Shown here piece by piece: positions 56,021 to 64,000 of a stretch of 64,000 nt of DNA. The DNA comes from Halomonas colorata. Its GTDB lineage: Bacteria > Pseudomonadota > Gammaproteobacteria > Pseudomonadales > Halomonadaceae. Position numbers and translations under genes: made by a program. The stretch covers positions 62,001 through 126,000 of the forward strand of contig NZ_JABUZA010000003.1 in assembly GCF_014897985.1 (NCBI RefSeq), written 5' to 3'. Positions within the stretch are counted from its first letter, which is position 1. Each line of letters starts with the position of its first letter. The notes below the pieces were generated by a model, which was given only the letters and a program-made list of their open reading frames with translations, searched no databases and was not told the DNA's origin.

Positions 56021-56188
56021 TTAACGTTCGGGAACACCTTCTCCAATCTTAACCGGCTTACCGTCTTTCCAAATAACCGCATAATGCTCTAACCGCTTTT
56101 TACGATCCATTTCCTTATGCACAGCCTGTTTCATAGCTTCAAGGGCTTGCTAGGCAAAGGGAGAAGGCGTGATTTGCTCGGTATTCAC
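56021..56188 (-). pseudogene. Small gene with in-frame TAG, antitoxin-like pattern
   Basis: A 56-codon frame from GTG 56188 to TAA 56021 is open except for TAG at codon 13 (F-A-stop-Q-A). The rest reads ALEAMKQAVHKEMDRKKRLE followed by HYAVIWKDGKPVKIGEGVPE and R. Short proteins with a basic helix, then R-L-x-x-Y-A-V-x-W-x-x-G-K-x-V, occur beside toxin genes in many bacteria, so an antitoxin relic is one guess. Translation from the internal ATG (codon 19) would still give 37 residues. Confidence 0.55.
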
Positions 56189-56223
56189 GATGTGGCTATC
56201 TCCAAGATATGCTGGTAATACTC

Positions 56224-56337
56224 ATGATGAATAATCTGTCGTGTTTACCCTTGCTGCTTGAATATTGGTTCTGGCTCCATACCGCTATTCATAAAGCACA
56301 GGCATTCATCGACAGCATAGCTATAGCGCATGAGTAA
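56224..56337 (+). CDS. Possible 37-aa small ORF
   Basis: The ORF encodes MMNNLSCLPLLLEYWFWLHT followed by AIHKAQAFIDSIAIAHE. No ribosome-binding site is clear and no family is recognised. It is mentioned because its end overlaps the next small ORF by 8 nt (ATGAGTAA) within the debris region upstream of the valS 3' end. Confidence 0.2.
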   Translation: MMNNLSCLPLLLEYWFWLHTAIHKAQAFIDSIAIAHE

Positions 56338-56464
56338 ATTTGAAAGGCTACGGGAAAGCGCCGCTCTATATCCCTTTTGGGAATGCTATGTCCACCGTGT
56401 GAAACACGCTCAGCAACCTGCCCCGTTTGGGCCTGCAATGATCCAGCAAGTAGGCATAGGCTAA
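56330..56464 (+). CDS. Possible 44-aa small ORF
   Basis: The ORF encodes MSKFERLRESAALYPFWECY followed by VHRVKHAQQPAPFGPAMIQQ and VGIG. It starts in the overlap ATGAGTAA with the preceding frame. The composition (W, C, H, basic residues) looks protein-like rather than random, but there is no homology that I recognise. It could be a fragment. Confidence 0.25.
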   Translation: MSKFERLRESAALYPFWECYVHRVKHAQQPAPFGPAMIQQVGIG

Positions 56465-56520
56465 CTCCAGGTACAGGCAACACCGCTTGGTGCCGCCCGT
56501 CATTTCAGTGGCTAACCAGC

Positions 56521-59367
56521 CTACAACGCTTCAATTTTGGCCTTCTGCTCCTGAAGCAGCTTTTTAGCCGCTTGGAACTCGGCCAGCTTGCCGCGCTCTT
56601 TGTTGACCACTGCCTCCGGCGCCTTGGCGATAAAACCATCGTTGCCGAGCTTTTTCTCGATGCCGCCGATCAGCTTGTCCTGCTTCTCGATCTCTTTATT
56701 CAGGCGGGCAAGTTCGGTGTCTTTGTCGATCAGATCGGCCATCGGCACTAGCACTTCCATATCGCCTACTAGCTGTGTTGCCGAAAGCGGCGCATCGTTG
56801 GGGTTTTCAAGCCAGGTGACGCTTTCAAGCTTGGCAAGCTTGGCCAGAAAGTGGCGGTTACTTTCCAGGCGCTTGGCGTCTTCGGGCTGGCCTTTGGTCA
56901 GCAGCACGTCCAACGGCTTGCCGGGGGCGATGTTCATCTCAGCGCGAATGTTACGCACGGCGATGATAACGCCTTTTAGCCACTCGATATCGCGGGTCGA
57001 CTGCTCGTCGATTTTGCTCTCATCAGCTTCCGGCCAGGCTTGCAGCATCAGCGAAGCGCCTTCGCCCATAAACGTACCGGCCAGGGGCGACACGCGCTGC
57101 CAGATCTCTTCGGTAATATAAGGCATCATCGGATGAGCCAGGCGCAGGATGACTTCCAATACGCGCACCAGCGTCCGGCGGGTACCGCGCTTGGCCTCAA
57201 CGGAGGCACTGTCGTCCCACAGCACCGGCTTGGAAAGCTCCAGATACCAGTCGCAGTACTCGTTCCAGACGAATTCATACAGCGCTTGAGAGGCATGGTC
57301 GAAGCGGTACTCGTCCATTGCCTTGGTCACCTGAGCCTCAACCTTCTGCAGCTGGGAAATAATCCAGCGGTCCGCCAGGGAAAGCTCTACTTCACTGCCA
57401 TCGCTGCCGCAGTCTTCGCCTTCGGCATTCATCAGCACATAGCGTGAGGCGTTCCACAGCTTGTTGCAGAAGTTGCGATAGCCATCCAGGCGATTCATAT
57501 CAAACTTGATATCGCGCCCGGTGGTAGCCTGGGAGAGGAAGGTAAAGCGCAGCGCATCGGTGCCGTGGGCTTCGATACCGTCTTTAAATTCGTCCTTGGT
57601 CGCTTTGGCAATCGCCTTGGCCTGTTTCGGCTGCATCATATTGCCGGTGCGCTTTTCAAGCAGCGCGTCCAGCGTGATGCCGTCGATAAGGTCGATCGGA
57701 TCGAGTACGTTGCCCTTGGATTTGGACATCTTCTGGCCCTGGCCGTCGCGCACCAAGCCGTGGACATACACGGTCTTGAAGGGCACTTGGCCAGTGAACT
57801 TCAGGGTCATCATAATCATCCGGGCAACCCAGAAGAAGATAATGTCAAAACCTGTGACTAGAACGCTGGTGGGGTGAAAGATTTCAAGCTCCGGGGTTTT
57901 TTCCGGCCAGCCAAGCGTACCAAACGTCCACAGGCCCGAGCTGAACCAGGTATCCAGAACGTCCTCGTCCTGGGTGAGTACCAGATCGGCATCCAGTCCG
58001 TGCTTCTCACGCGCTTCGGCTTCGCTACGTGCAACGTACACATTGCCTTCGACGTCATACCAGGCGGGAATACGGTGGCCCCACCACAGCTGGCGAGAAA
58101 TACACCAGTCCTGCAGGTCGCGCATCCAGGCAAAGTACATGTTTTCGTAGTTTTTAGGTACGAACTGGATCTCGCAATCCTCAACCGCTTTAATGGCCGG
58201 TTTGGCCAGCGACTCAACGGCCACAAACCACTGGTCGGTCAACAGCGGCTCAATCACATCACCCGAGCGGTCGCCATAGGGCAGAGTGTTGTTGACGGCT
58301 TCCACCTGCTCCAGCAGGCCAAGTGCGTCCATGTCGGCGACAATCTGTTTACGCGCTTCAAAACGATCAAGGCCTGCGTACTTGGCGGGCAGGCTAGCGT
58401 CTTCTTCAGGCTGGGGCTGGCCCTTAAGGTTAAAGATTTCCGCCTGTTCAAGAATCGCGGCGTCCTTGGAAAAGACGTTGATCAGCAGATGGTTCTGGCG
58501 TTTGCCGACCTCGTAGTCGTTGAAGTCATGAGCCGGGGTGATTTTTACACAGCCCGAGCCTTTTTCCATTACCGCGTGCTCGTCGGCCACGATAGGAATG
58601 CGCCGACCCACCAACGGTAGTTCAATGAACTTGCCGACCAGCGAGGCGTAACGCGCATCTTCCGGGTTGACCGCGACGCCGGTATCGCCCAATAGGGTTT
58701 CCGGGCGGGTGGTGGCCACAACCAGATAGTCTTTGCCATCGTCGGTTTTAACCCCGTCGGCCAGCGGGTAGCGGAAGTGCCAGAAGCTGCCCTGCTGCTC
58801 CTTGTTTTCCACTTCCAGATCGGAAATGGCCGTGTGCAGGGCCGGGTCCCAGTTGACCAGCCGTTTGCCGCGATAGATTAGCTTTTCTTCGTGCAGGCGC
58901 ACGAAGACTTCCTGAACGGCTTTGTAGAAGCCGTCGTCCATGGTGAAGCGCTCACGGCTCCAGTCGACGCTTGCGCCCATGCGGCGTAGCTGGCGGGTAA
59001 TATGTCCGCCCGACTCTTCCTTCCACTCCCAGATTTTATCCGTAAACGCTTCGCGGCCCAGATCGTGGCGCGTCTTGCCCTCTTCAGCAGCGAGTTTGCG
59101 CTCCACCAGCATTTGCGTGGCGATACCCGCATGGTCGGTGCCTACCTGCCACAGCGTGTTGTTGCCCTGCATACGCTTCCAGCGCGTCAGGGTATCCATG
59201 ATGGTGTCCTGGAACGCATGGCCCATGTGCAGGCTGCCAGTCACGTTGGGCGGCGGAATCATAATTGAGAACGGCTTACCGTGGCCCGTCGGGGCGAAGC
59301 GGTTGTCGGCTTCCCAGCGTTCGTACCAGCGGGTTTCAATCTGTTCGGGTTGGTAGGTCTTTTCCAT
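56521..59367 (-). CDS. valS: Valyl-tRNA synthetase
   Basis: A 948-aa class I synthetase. The HIGH motif is in [16 protein letters not shown] (about 40-55), KMSKS is in [14 protein letters not shown] (about 548-561), and the CP1 editing domain lies between, with the conserved [11 protein letters not shown] (about 215-225). The anticodon-binding domain has SKPVLWDD and [13 protein letters not shown]. The C-terminal coiled coil ([20 protein letters not shown] to KAKIEAL) binds tRNA. I use ATG 59367 ([15 protein letters not shown]); an in-frame TTG lies 24 nt upstream. A fragment of its 3' end is duplicated at 55951. Confidence 0.97.
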   Translation of the reverse strand: MEKTYQPEQIETRWYERWEADNRFAPTGHGKPFSIMIPPPNVTGSLHMGHAFQDTIMDTLTRWKRMQGNNTLWQVGTDHAGIATQMLVERKLAAEEGKTRHDLGREAFTDKIWEWKEESGGHITRQLRRMGASVDWSRERFTMDDGFYKAVQEVFVRLHEEKLIYRGKRLVNWDPALHTAISDLEVENKEQQGSFWHFRYPLADGVKTDDGKDYLVVATTRPETLLGDTGVAVNPEDARYASLVGKFIELPLVGRRIPIVADEHAVMEKGSGCVKITPAHDFNDYEVGKRQNHLLINVFSKDAAILEQAEIFNLKGQPQPEEDASLPAKYAGLDRFEARKQIVADMDALGLLEQVEAVNNTLPYGDRSGDVIEPLLTDQWFVAVESLAKPAIKAVEDCEIQFVPKNYENMYFAWMRDLQDWCISRQLWWGHRIPAWYDVEGNVYVARSEAEAREKHGLDADLVLTQDEDVLDTWFSSGLWTFGTLGWPEKTPELEIFHPTSVLVTGFDIIFFWVARMIMMTLKFTGQVPFKTVYVHGLVRDGQGQKMSKSKGNVLDPIDLIDGITLDALLEKRTGNMMQPKQAKAIAKATKDEFKDGIEAHGTDALRFTFLSQATTGRDIKFDMNRLDGYRNFCNKLWNASRYVLMNAEGEDCGSDGSEVELSLADRWIISQLQKVEAQVTKAMDEYRFDHASQALYEFVWNEYCDWYLELSKPVLWDDSASVEAKRGTRRTLVRVLEVILRLAHPMMPYITEEIWQRVSPLAGTFMGEGASLMLQAWPEADESKIDEQSTRDIEWLKGVIIAVRNIRAEMNIAPGKPLDVLLTKGQPEDAKRLESNRHFLAKLAKLESVTWLENPNDAPLSATQLVGDMEVLVPMADLIDKDTELARLNKEIEKQDKLIGGIEKKLGNDGFIAKAPEAVVNKERGKLAEFQAAKKLLQEQKAKIEAL

Positions 59368-59430
59368 GGGGAGTCGGCTCACGGCTTGCAAAAAAATGGC
59401 GATAAGTATAGCGCGATAAGCGCTAGGGCG

Positions 59431-60621
59431 TCAGGTCCTTGGCGTGTGACGATTTAGCCCGTGCATGGCGATTAGCCCAAGCACCGGCCCAGGCAGCAGC
59501 CACCAGATAACGGCTACCCCCTGGCTTGACCAGAGCGCCGTTACCAGCGCAATCGAAGGAATGGTTAACCCAAAGCCCACCGCATTCATCAGCGCCAGGG
59601 CGGCGCCTAGGCGTTCGGGCGGGGCGTGGGCGGATGCCAAAGCCGAAAACTGCGCTGAATCAGCAATCACGCTAACACCCCATAAACCCAGAAGGGTAAG
59701 TAATAGCCAGGGCGAAAAACTTCCCAGCAAGGGATAAAACAGGCAAAGCACGCCGGAGGTCAGTAGTGCCACGAACGCGACATGGGCGCTGCCTGCCTTA
59801 CGGCTCCACCTTCCCGCCCATACACAGCCAGGCAGGCCCAGGGCAATGACGGCAAAGCTTAGCCACGGCTGAAGGCTCGCGGCGCCGTTGAGCCGCTCGA
59901 GCTCGCGGGTGACCAAAAAGGGTACCAGCGCCCAGAACGCATAAAGCTCCCAGCAATGACCGAAATAACCCAGGGCGGCTTTACGAAACTGGCGCTGCTT
60001 GAAGGCGTTAAGCCCAGCCCACGGGCGGCCAATACTTGCCTTGGTCGGCAGGTGGGGACCAACGCCCAAACGAAAAATCATATACGCGGCCACCAGCGCC
60101 AAAAGAGATGCCAGCAGCAGCGGCCACTGCCAGGGAAGATGCAGCGTTAAACCGCGCAGTAAGTGAGGAGAGGCGATGCCCAGCGTTAACATGCCGACCA
60201 GCCAGCCCAGAGCCGCGCCCGCATGCGAAGGTGTCCAGCTAACCACCAGCTTCATGCCCAGCGGGTAGATGCCTGCCAGGCATAGGCCGGTGGCAAAGCG
60301 TGCCACTGCCGCCAGCATTATGCTGTCGGCAACGCCAATAAACGCTGCGTTGATAAGTGCACCGAGCACCGCTGACAGCGCAAACAGATGACTGGCTCGC
60401 ATGCGGTCGGCAAGGCCGGTAATGGCGATTAACAGCGTGCCGGTGATAAACCCGGCCTGCACCGCGATGGTCAGTAAGCCAAGATCACCTTCACTAAGAC
60501 CCACTGCCTCCTGCAATGCCAAACCAACGCCATTAACACTGAACCACAGCGAGGTGCCAAACAGCTGGGCGAGGACGATAACTGCCAGTGGATAGCGGGT
60601 TAGCCATGAGGAGGTCAGCAT
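59431..60621 (-). CDS. MFS transporter, 12 transmembrane segments
   Basis: A 396-aa integral membrane protein with about 12 hydrophobic helices. It starts LTSSWLTRYPLAVIVLAQLFGTSLWFSVNG; the loop between helices 2 and 3 has G-L-A-D-R-M-R-A-S, the MFS motif A. The Q-L-F-G-x-S-L-W-F segment is seen in a branch often annotated as cyanate- or drug-type MFS, but no substrate can be read. It sits between valS and the YhcG-type nuclease, an unusual place. Confidence 0.88.
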   Translation of the reverse strand: MLTSSWLTRYPLAVIVLAQLFGTSLWFSVNGVGLALQEAVGLSEGDLGLLTIAVQAGFITGTLLIAITGLADRMRASHLFALSAVLGALINAAFIGVADSIMLAAVARFATGLCLAGIYPLGMKLVVSWTPSHAGAALGWLVGMLTLGIASPHLLRGLTLHLPWQWPLLLASLLALVAAYMIFRLGVGPHLPTKASIGRPWAGLNAFKQRQFRKAALGYFGHCWELYAFWALVPFLVTRELERLNGAASLQPWLSFAVIALGLPGCVWAGRWSRKAGSAHVAFVALLTSGVLCLFYPLLGSFSPWLLLTLLGLWGVSVIADSAQFSALASAHAPPERLGAALALMNAVGFGLTIPSIALVTALWSSQGVAVIWWLLPGPVLGLIAMHGLNRHTPRT

Positions 60622-60665
60622 TAGTGCTCTCGTGCGTTGAGTTATTGTTGAGTATCCAAAGAGAA

Positions 60666-61703
60666 CTACGCCTGTTCGCTCGATAAGCGAGCTCGAGCGC
60701 TTTCAATAGATTGATGCAGTTTGGCCTGCAAGGCCTCGCGGGATGGTAGGACGGTCAGATATTCCGCCACGTGAATGCCGCTGTTATCCAGCTCCAGCAG
60801 TTCAATCTGTTCCTGTTGCTTACCGGCACAGAGAATTATTCCTAGCGGCGGATTTTCATCGTCTTCTTGCTCATGTTTAGCTAGCCAGCGCAGATAAAGC
60901 TCCATCTGGCCTTTAAATTCAGCCTTGAAACGCCCCAGTTTAAGATCGATCGCTACCAGCCGCTTAAGCTTGCGGTTGTAAAACAGCAAATCAATGTAGA
61001 AATCCTCGTCATCAATCTGAATGCGCTTTTGGCGCGCCACAAACGTAAACCCTGCACCCAACTCCAGCAGAAATTGCTCAATCTCGCGAAGGATAGCGTC
61101 TTCCAGATCTCGCTCCAGGTAACGATCATTTAAGCCGAGAAAATCCAGCACATAAGGATCTTTCAACAGTAGCTGTGGTGAGGGCTGACCAGCGTTACGC
61201 AGATTTTGTAACTCATGATGAATGGTTTCATCTGGCTTGCGGGAAATAGCGGTTCGCTCAAATAACATTGACTGGATGCGCTGCTGTAACTGACGAGACG
61301 ACCAGCCTTCAAGCTGAGATAGCTCGATATAAAAATCGCGCTTGAGCGAATCGTCGAGATAAATCAGGCTTTTTATATGGGTCCAGCTTAACTGTCTCCG
61401 CAGTGCGGAGACTTTCTCCTCTTCAGGAAATGTCTCGGCGAAGCGGATCATATGGCGTAGATTCTTTGCCGAAAATCCTCGGCCGTACTCACTCGTTAAT
61501 TGTCTCCCCAGTGAAGAGACAATTTGCTCACCATAACCGGCCCGCTCTTGCCTCAGAACTTCCCGATGAATGCGGTCGCCTAATTGCCAATAGAGAAGCG
61601 TTAATTCAGCATTGACGGCAATTGCTGCCCGCTCCCTTGCTACGTCGATTAATTGGCGTAGCTCAGGCAGGAGTGTTGAATCCTGAGTTGAAGGCTGGTT
61701 CAT
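60666..61703 (-). CDS. YhcG/DUF1016-type PDDEXK nuclease-domain protein
   Basis: A 345-aa protein. The N-terminal DUF1016 region (about 10-170) has LTLLYWQLGDRIHREVL, YGRGFSAKNLRHMIRFAETF and LSWTHIKSLIYLDD. The C-terminal PDDEXK-like domain (about 180-320) has ERDLEDAILREIEQFLLELG, FYIDLLFYNRKLKRLVAIDL (D...D-L-K core) and LGIILCAGKQ. The family occurs near restriction-modification systems and mobile elements, but this copy is alone. Two 19-bp palindromic stretches are embedded in the N-terminal half. Its role is unknown; defence or DNA repair has been proposed for relatives. Confidence 0.85.
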   Translation of the reverse strand: MNQPSTQDSTLLPELRQLIDVARERAAIAVNAELTLLYWQLGDRIHREVLRQERAGYGEQIVSSLGRQLTSEYGRGFSAKNLRHMIRFAETFPEEEKVSALRRQLSWTHIKSLIYLDDSLKRDFYIELSQLEGWSSRQLQQRIQSMLFERTAISRKPDETIHHELQNLRNAGQPSPQLLLKDPYVLDFLGLNDRYLERDLEDAILREIEQFLLELGAGFTFVARQKRIQIDDEDFYIDLLFYNRKLKRLVAIDLKLGRFKAEFKGQMELYLRWLAKHEQEDDENPPLGIILCAGKQQEQIELLELDNSGIHVAEYLTVLPSREALQAKLHQSIESARARLSSEQA

Positions 61704-61784
61704 ATCGTTTGGTCCTTTCGATCAACAAGACCTGAATTATGCTCTTCGGGGTTTGATTGGGCGCTTCGCTGATTGTTCTGGCCA

Positions 61785-62216
61785 TTACCCAAGCTTATGC
61801 GGCACCACTTCATGCCCAAGCTCTTTATAACGCTGCCAGCAAGCGCGCTTGGCGACCAGAACGTGTTGATGCTGATTGATAATTTCTGCAACGCGCGCAT
61901 AGCGTTCAACGCCGTCAGGAATATCGGGGTGCAGATTGAGGAGCGCGGTTTCTTCTTTAGGCGTGGGCAGTGTCTGCCAACCCAGCGTTATCGGTACGCT
62001 GGCCGCCATCTCGCTGTCTTCAAGCGCGTGGGGCAGGTAGGCGTCCTCACGAAAATTCCACAGGGCTGCGTCCGCCTGTTCGGCAAGGGCCTTGTCTTCG
62101 CAGTGAAGGTGCAGGCGGTAGCCTTTGCGCCAAATGGTTTCGGCCAGCTTGCAGGCGAATGCCAAGCGCGCTTCTAAAGTGGTATCAGGGAGAATATAAA
62201 AATCGATGCGCGCCAT
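61785..62216 (-). CDS. holC: DNA polymerase III chi subunit
   Basis: A 143-aa clamp-loader accessory protein that links SSB to the polymerase III holoenzyme. It starts MARIDFYILPDTTLEARLAF, with ACKLAETIWRKGYRLHLHCE, ALWNFREDAYLPHAL and HPDIPDGVERYARVAEIINQ as in family members. ATG 62216 has GGAG 6 nt upstream; an in-frame ATG 21 nt earlier lacks one. It normally lies directly between pepA and valS. Confidence 0.93.
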   Translation of the reverse strand: MARIDFYILPDTTLEARLAFACKLAETIWRKGYRLHLHCEDKALAEQADAALWNFREDAYLPHALEDSEMAASVPITLGWQTLPTPKEETALLNLHPDIPDGVERYARVAEIINQHQHVLVAKRACWQRYKELGHEVVPHKLG

Positions 62217-62290
62217 AGCGGCTCCAGCGTTTGCCAAGCTCTCTGAAAAGGCTTTAAAAGCGCTTCAAAGCCATTCCAAATAAGCGTCAT

Positions 62291-62316
62291 CGCCGCCGCC
62301 ATTGCTGGCGGCGGCG
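62291..62316. other. GC-rich perfect hairpin between ilvE and holC
   Basis: CGCCGCCGCC / GGCGGCGGCG (10 bp) has a 6-nt loop and no T-run on either side. It may attenuate or protect the ilvE 3' end. Confidence 0.5.
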
Positions 62317-62325
62317 GGGGAGACA

Positions 62326-63435
62326 TTACACCAGCTGGGTAAGCCAGCCGTGTTTGTCTTCGCTGCGGCCGTACTGGATATCCAGAAGCGTCTTGCGAAT
62401 GCGCATGGCGACGTCGTTACCACCGTCGCCGTTCAGGCGAATGCGCTCGTTTTCCGTGACCAGCTCGCCTACCGGCGTGATGACCGCGGCGGTGCCACAG
62501 GCGAACACTTCGGTGATCTCGCCGGAAGCCGCGCCGTCACGCCACTCATCAATACTGATCGGGCGCTCTTCCGGGGTCAGACCCATGTCTTTGGCAAGGG
62601 TGAGCACCGAGTTGCGGGTCACGCCTTCCAGAATGGTATCCGTCAGGCGCGGGGTGACCAGACGGCCATCCTTGAACACGAAAAACAGGTTCATGCCACC
62701 CAGTTCCTCGATCCACTTGCTTTCCGCAGCGTCCAGAAACACTACCTGACCACAGCCGTGAGATTCGGCTTCCTTCTGGGCGGCCAGTGATGCTGCGTAG
62801 TTGCCGCCGCACTTGGCAAAGCCGGTGCCGCCCGCGGCTGCCCGCTTGTAATGCGAGGAGAGCCAGATGGATACCGGGCTGATGCCGCCCTTGAAGTAGG
62901 ATGCCGCTGGGGATGCGATCACGTAGTAGTCCACTTCGTGAGCCGGGCGCACGCCCAGGAAGGCTTCCGTGGCGATCATGAACGGGCGAAGATACAGGCT
63001 GCACTCGTCAGCATCGCTTTGCGGCGTGGGTACCCAGCTATGGTCCTGGGCCAGCAGCGCCTTGATCGAACCGATGAAATCCTCATCCGCTAGCTCAGGC
63101 AAGGCCAAACGGCGGGCACTACGGCGGAAACGCTCTGCGTTTTTCTCAGGGCGGAAGGTCCAGACCGAACCGTCAGCATGACGATAGGCTTTGATGCCTT
63201 CAAAAATTTCCTGGCCGTAATGCAGCACGGAGGCGGCCGGATCGAGCGTTAGCGGGCCGTAAGGGCGCACCTGGTGGCCGTGCCAGTCGGCATCAACCGT
63301 CCAGCGGACATTGACCATATGGTCAGTGAAGTACTTGCCAAACCCTGGGTTGGTCAGGATGTTGTCACGGATACTATCGGCCGTCGGCTGATTGGACGGC
63401 AGGATTTCAAAACGAGTCGTAGAACTAGTGGGCAC
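62326..63435 (-). CDS. ilvE: Branched-chain amino acid aminotransferase
   Basis: A 369-aa fold-type IV PLP enzyme for the last step of Leu, Ile and Val synthesis and the first of their breakdown. ASVLHYGQEIFEGIKAYRHA, LYLRPFMIATEAFLGVRP, the PLP lysine region GTGFAKCGGNYAASLAAQKE, EELGGMNLFFVFKDG and EVFACGTAAVITPV are present. The length (about 370) fits the longer BCAT type rather than the 309-aa E. coli IlvE. It is inserted between pepA and holC, and is not part of an ilv operon. Confidence 0.95.
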   Translation of the reverse strand: MPTSSTTRFEILPSNQPTADSIRDNILTNPGFGKYFTDHMVNVRWTVDADWHGHQVRPYGPLTLDPAASVLHYGQEIFEGIKAYRHADGSVWTFRPEKNAERFRRSARRLALPELADEDFIGSIKALLAQDHSWVPTPQSDADECSLYLRPFMIATEAFLGVRPAHEVDYYVIASPAASYFKGGISPVSIWLSSHYKRAAAGGTGFAKCGGNYAASLAAQKEAESHGCGQVVFLDAAESKWIEELGGMNLFFVFKDGRLVTPRLTDTILEGVTRNSVLTLAKDMGLTPEERPISIDEWRDGAASGEITEVFACGTAAVITPVGELVTENERIRLNGDGGNDVAMRIRKTLLDIQYGRSEDKHGWLTQLV

Positions 63436-63587
63436 GGCGTGTTTTCTCCGCTAGAGCCAGGCCCCGAAGGGCGAATAAGCGTGTCGTTAGAAGTAGCGCA
63501 TGCCATAAACGGTAGGGCACACGCTCATGCTTCCAGATTTAACGGTTGTGGCACTCAAAGGCAACCATTGAGCGCGCAATCGTGCGA

Positions 63588-64000
<413 letters not shown>

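Noticed and set aside
56289-56483. A 64-codon minus-strand frame upstream of valS 3' end
   Set aside because: It has no homology or ribosome-binding site and overlaps the two small plus-strand frames, which are themselves doubtful.
57874-58620. A 248-codon plus-strand frame inside valS
   Set aside because: It is the antisense of the valS editing-domain region, with no independent evidence of coding.

Overview
The window is a contiguous piece of a gammaproteobacterial chromosome. The gene set and order (slmA-argB-algC-dut-coaBC-radC-rpmBG; dapE-dapD-arsC/yffB-dapC-glnD-map | rpsB-tsf-pyrH-frr-uppS-cdsA-dxr-rseP-bamA-skp-lpxD-fabZ-lpxA-lpxB-rnhB-dnaE-accA-tilS; ppx | rho-ubiD-fre; valS, holC, ilvE, pepA) match the Oceanospirillales/Pseudomonadales pattern. 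The moderate-to-high GC, the acidic proteins and the exact order suggest Halomonas or a close relative of the Halomonadaceae. The genus is an inference, because no rRNA is present.

Layout. 1-1300: the 3' end of rpoH with its terminator, a small phage-like membrane protein and a GNAT acetyltransferase. 1300-6220: a minus-strand run with slmA, argB, algC, dut and coaBC. 6360-11720: plus-strand radC, rpmB-rpmG, mutM, an RlmI-like methyltransferase, a hotdog thioesterase and alanine dehydrogenase. 11800-20680: slyX, a membrane-anchored cold-shock-domain protein, then the minus-strand lysine/diaminopimelate cluster with glnD and map. 20850-41920: a long plus-strand block for translation (rpsB, tsf, frr), pyrimidines (pyrH), isoprenoid and phospholipid precursors (uppS, cdsA, dxr), envelope assembly (rseP, bamA, skp), lipid A (lpxD, fabZ, lpxA, lpxB), replication (rnhB, dnaE), fatty acid initiation (accA) and tRNA modification (tilS). 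41950-47860: ppx, then rho, ubiD and a flavin reductase. 48070-49560: a small membrane protein, then a DAHP synthase preceded by a Tyr-rich upstream ORF. 49700-56500: lipoproteins, a YdjM-like protein, gloA, a diguanylate cyclase, an XRE-like regulator and a 1.3-kb patch of gene debris. 56520-64000: valS, an MFS transporter, a YhcG-type nuclease, holC, ilvE and the 3' end of pepA.

Most of the window is housekeeping. Three things stand out. First, the DAHP synthase gene is preceded by a 54-codon ORF with an excellent ribosome-binding site, five Tyr codons plus Trp and Phe in its first 23 codons, three mutually exclusive hairpins immediately after these codons, and a stop codon overlapping the DAHP synthase start. 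It looks like an aromatic-amino-acid attenuation or translational-coupling device. Second, many intergenic gaps contain short tandem repeats of 11-20 bp in two to six copies, and the sequence differs at every locus, as if a genome-wide process duplicates spacer DNA locally. Third, between the XRE-like gene and valS lies a graveyard holding a truncated AraC gene, a frameshifted copy of the nearby hslJ-like gene, a copy of the last 47 bp of valS, and a small gene broken by an in-frame stop. Also notable are the absence of trxA from the usual ppx-trxA-rho position and the interruption of the common pepA-holC-valS cluster.
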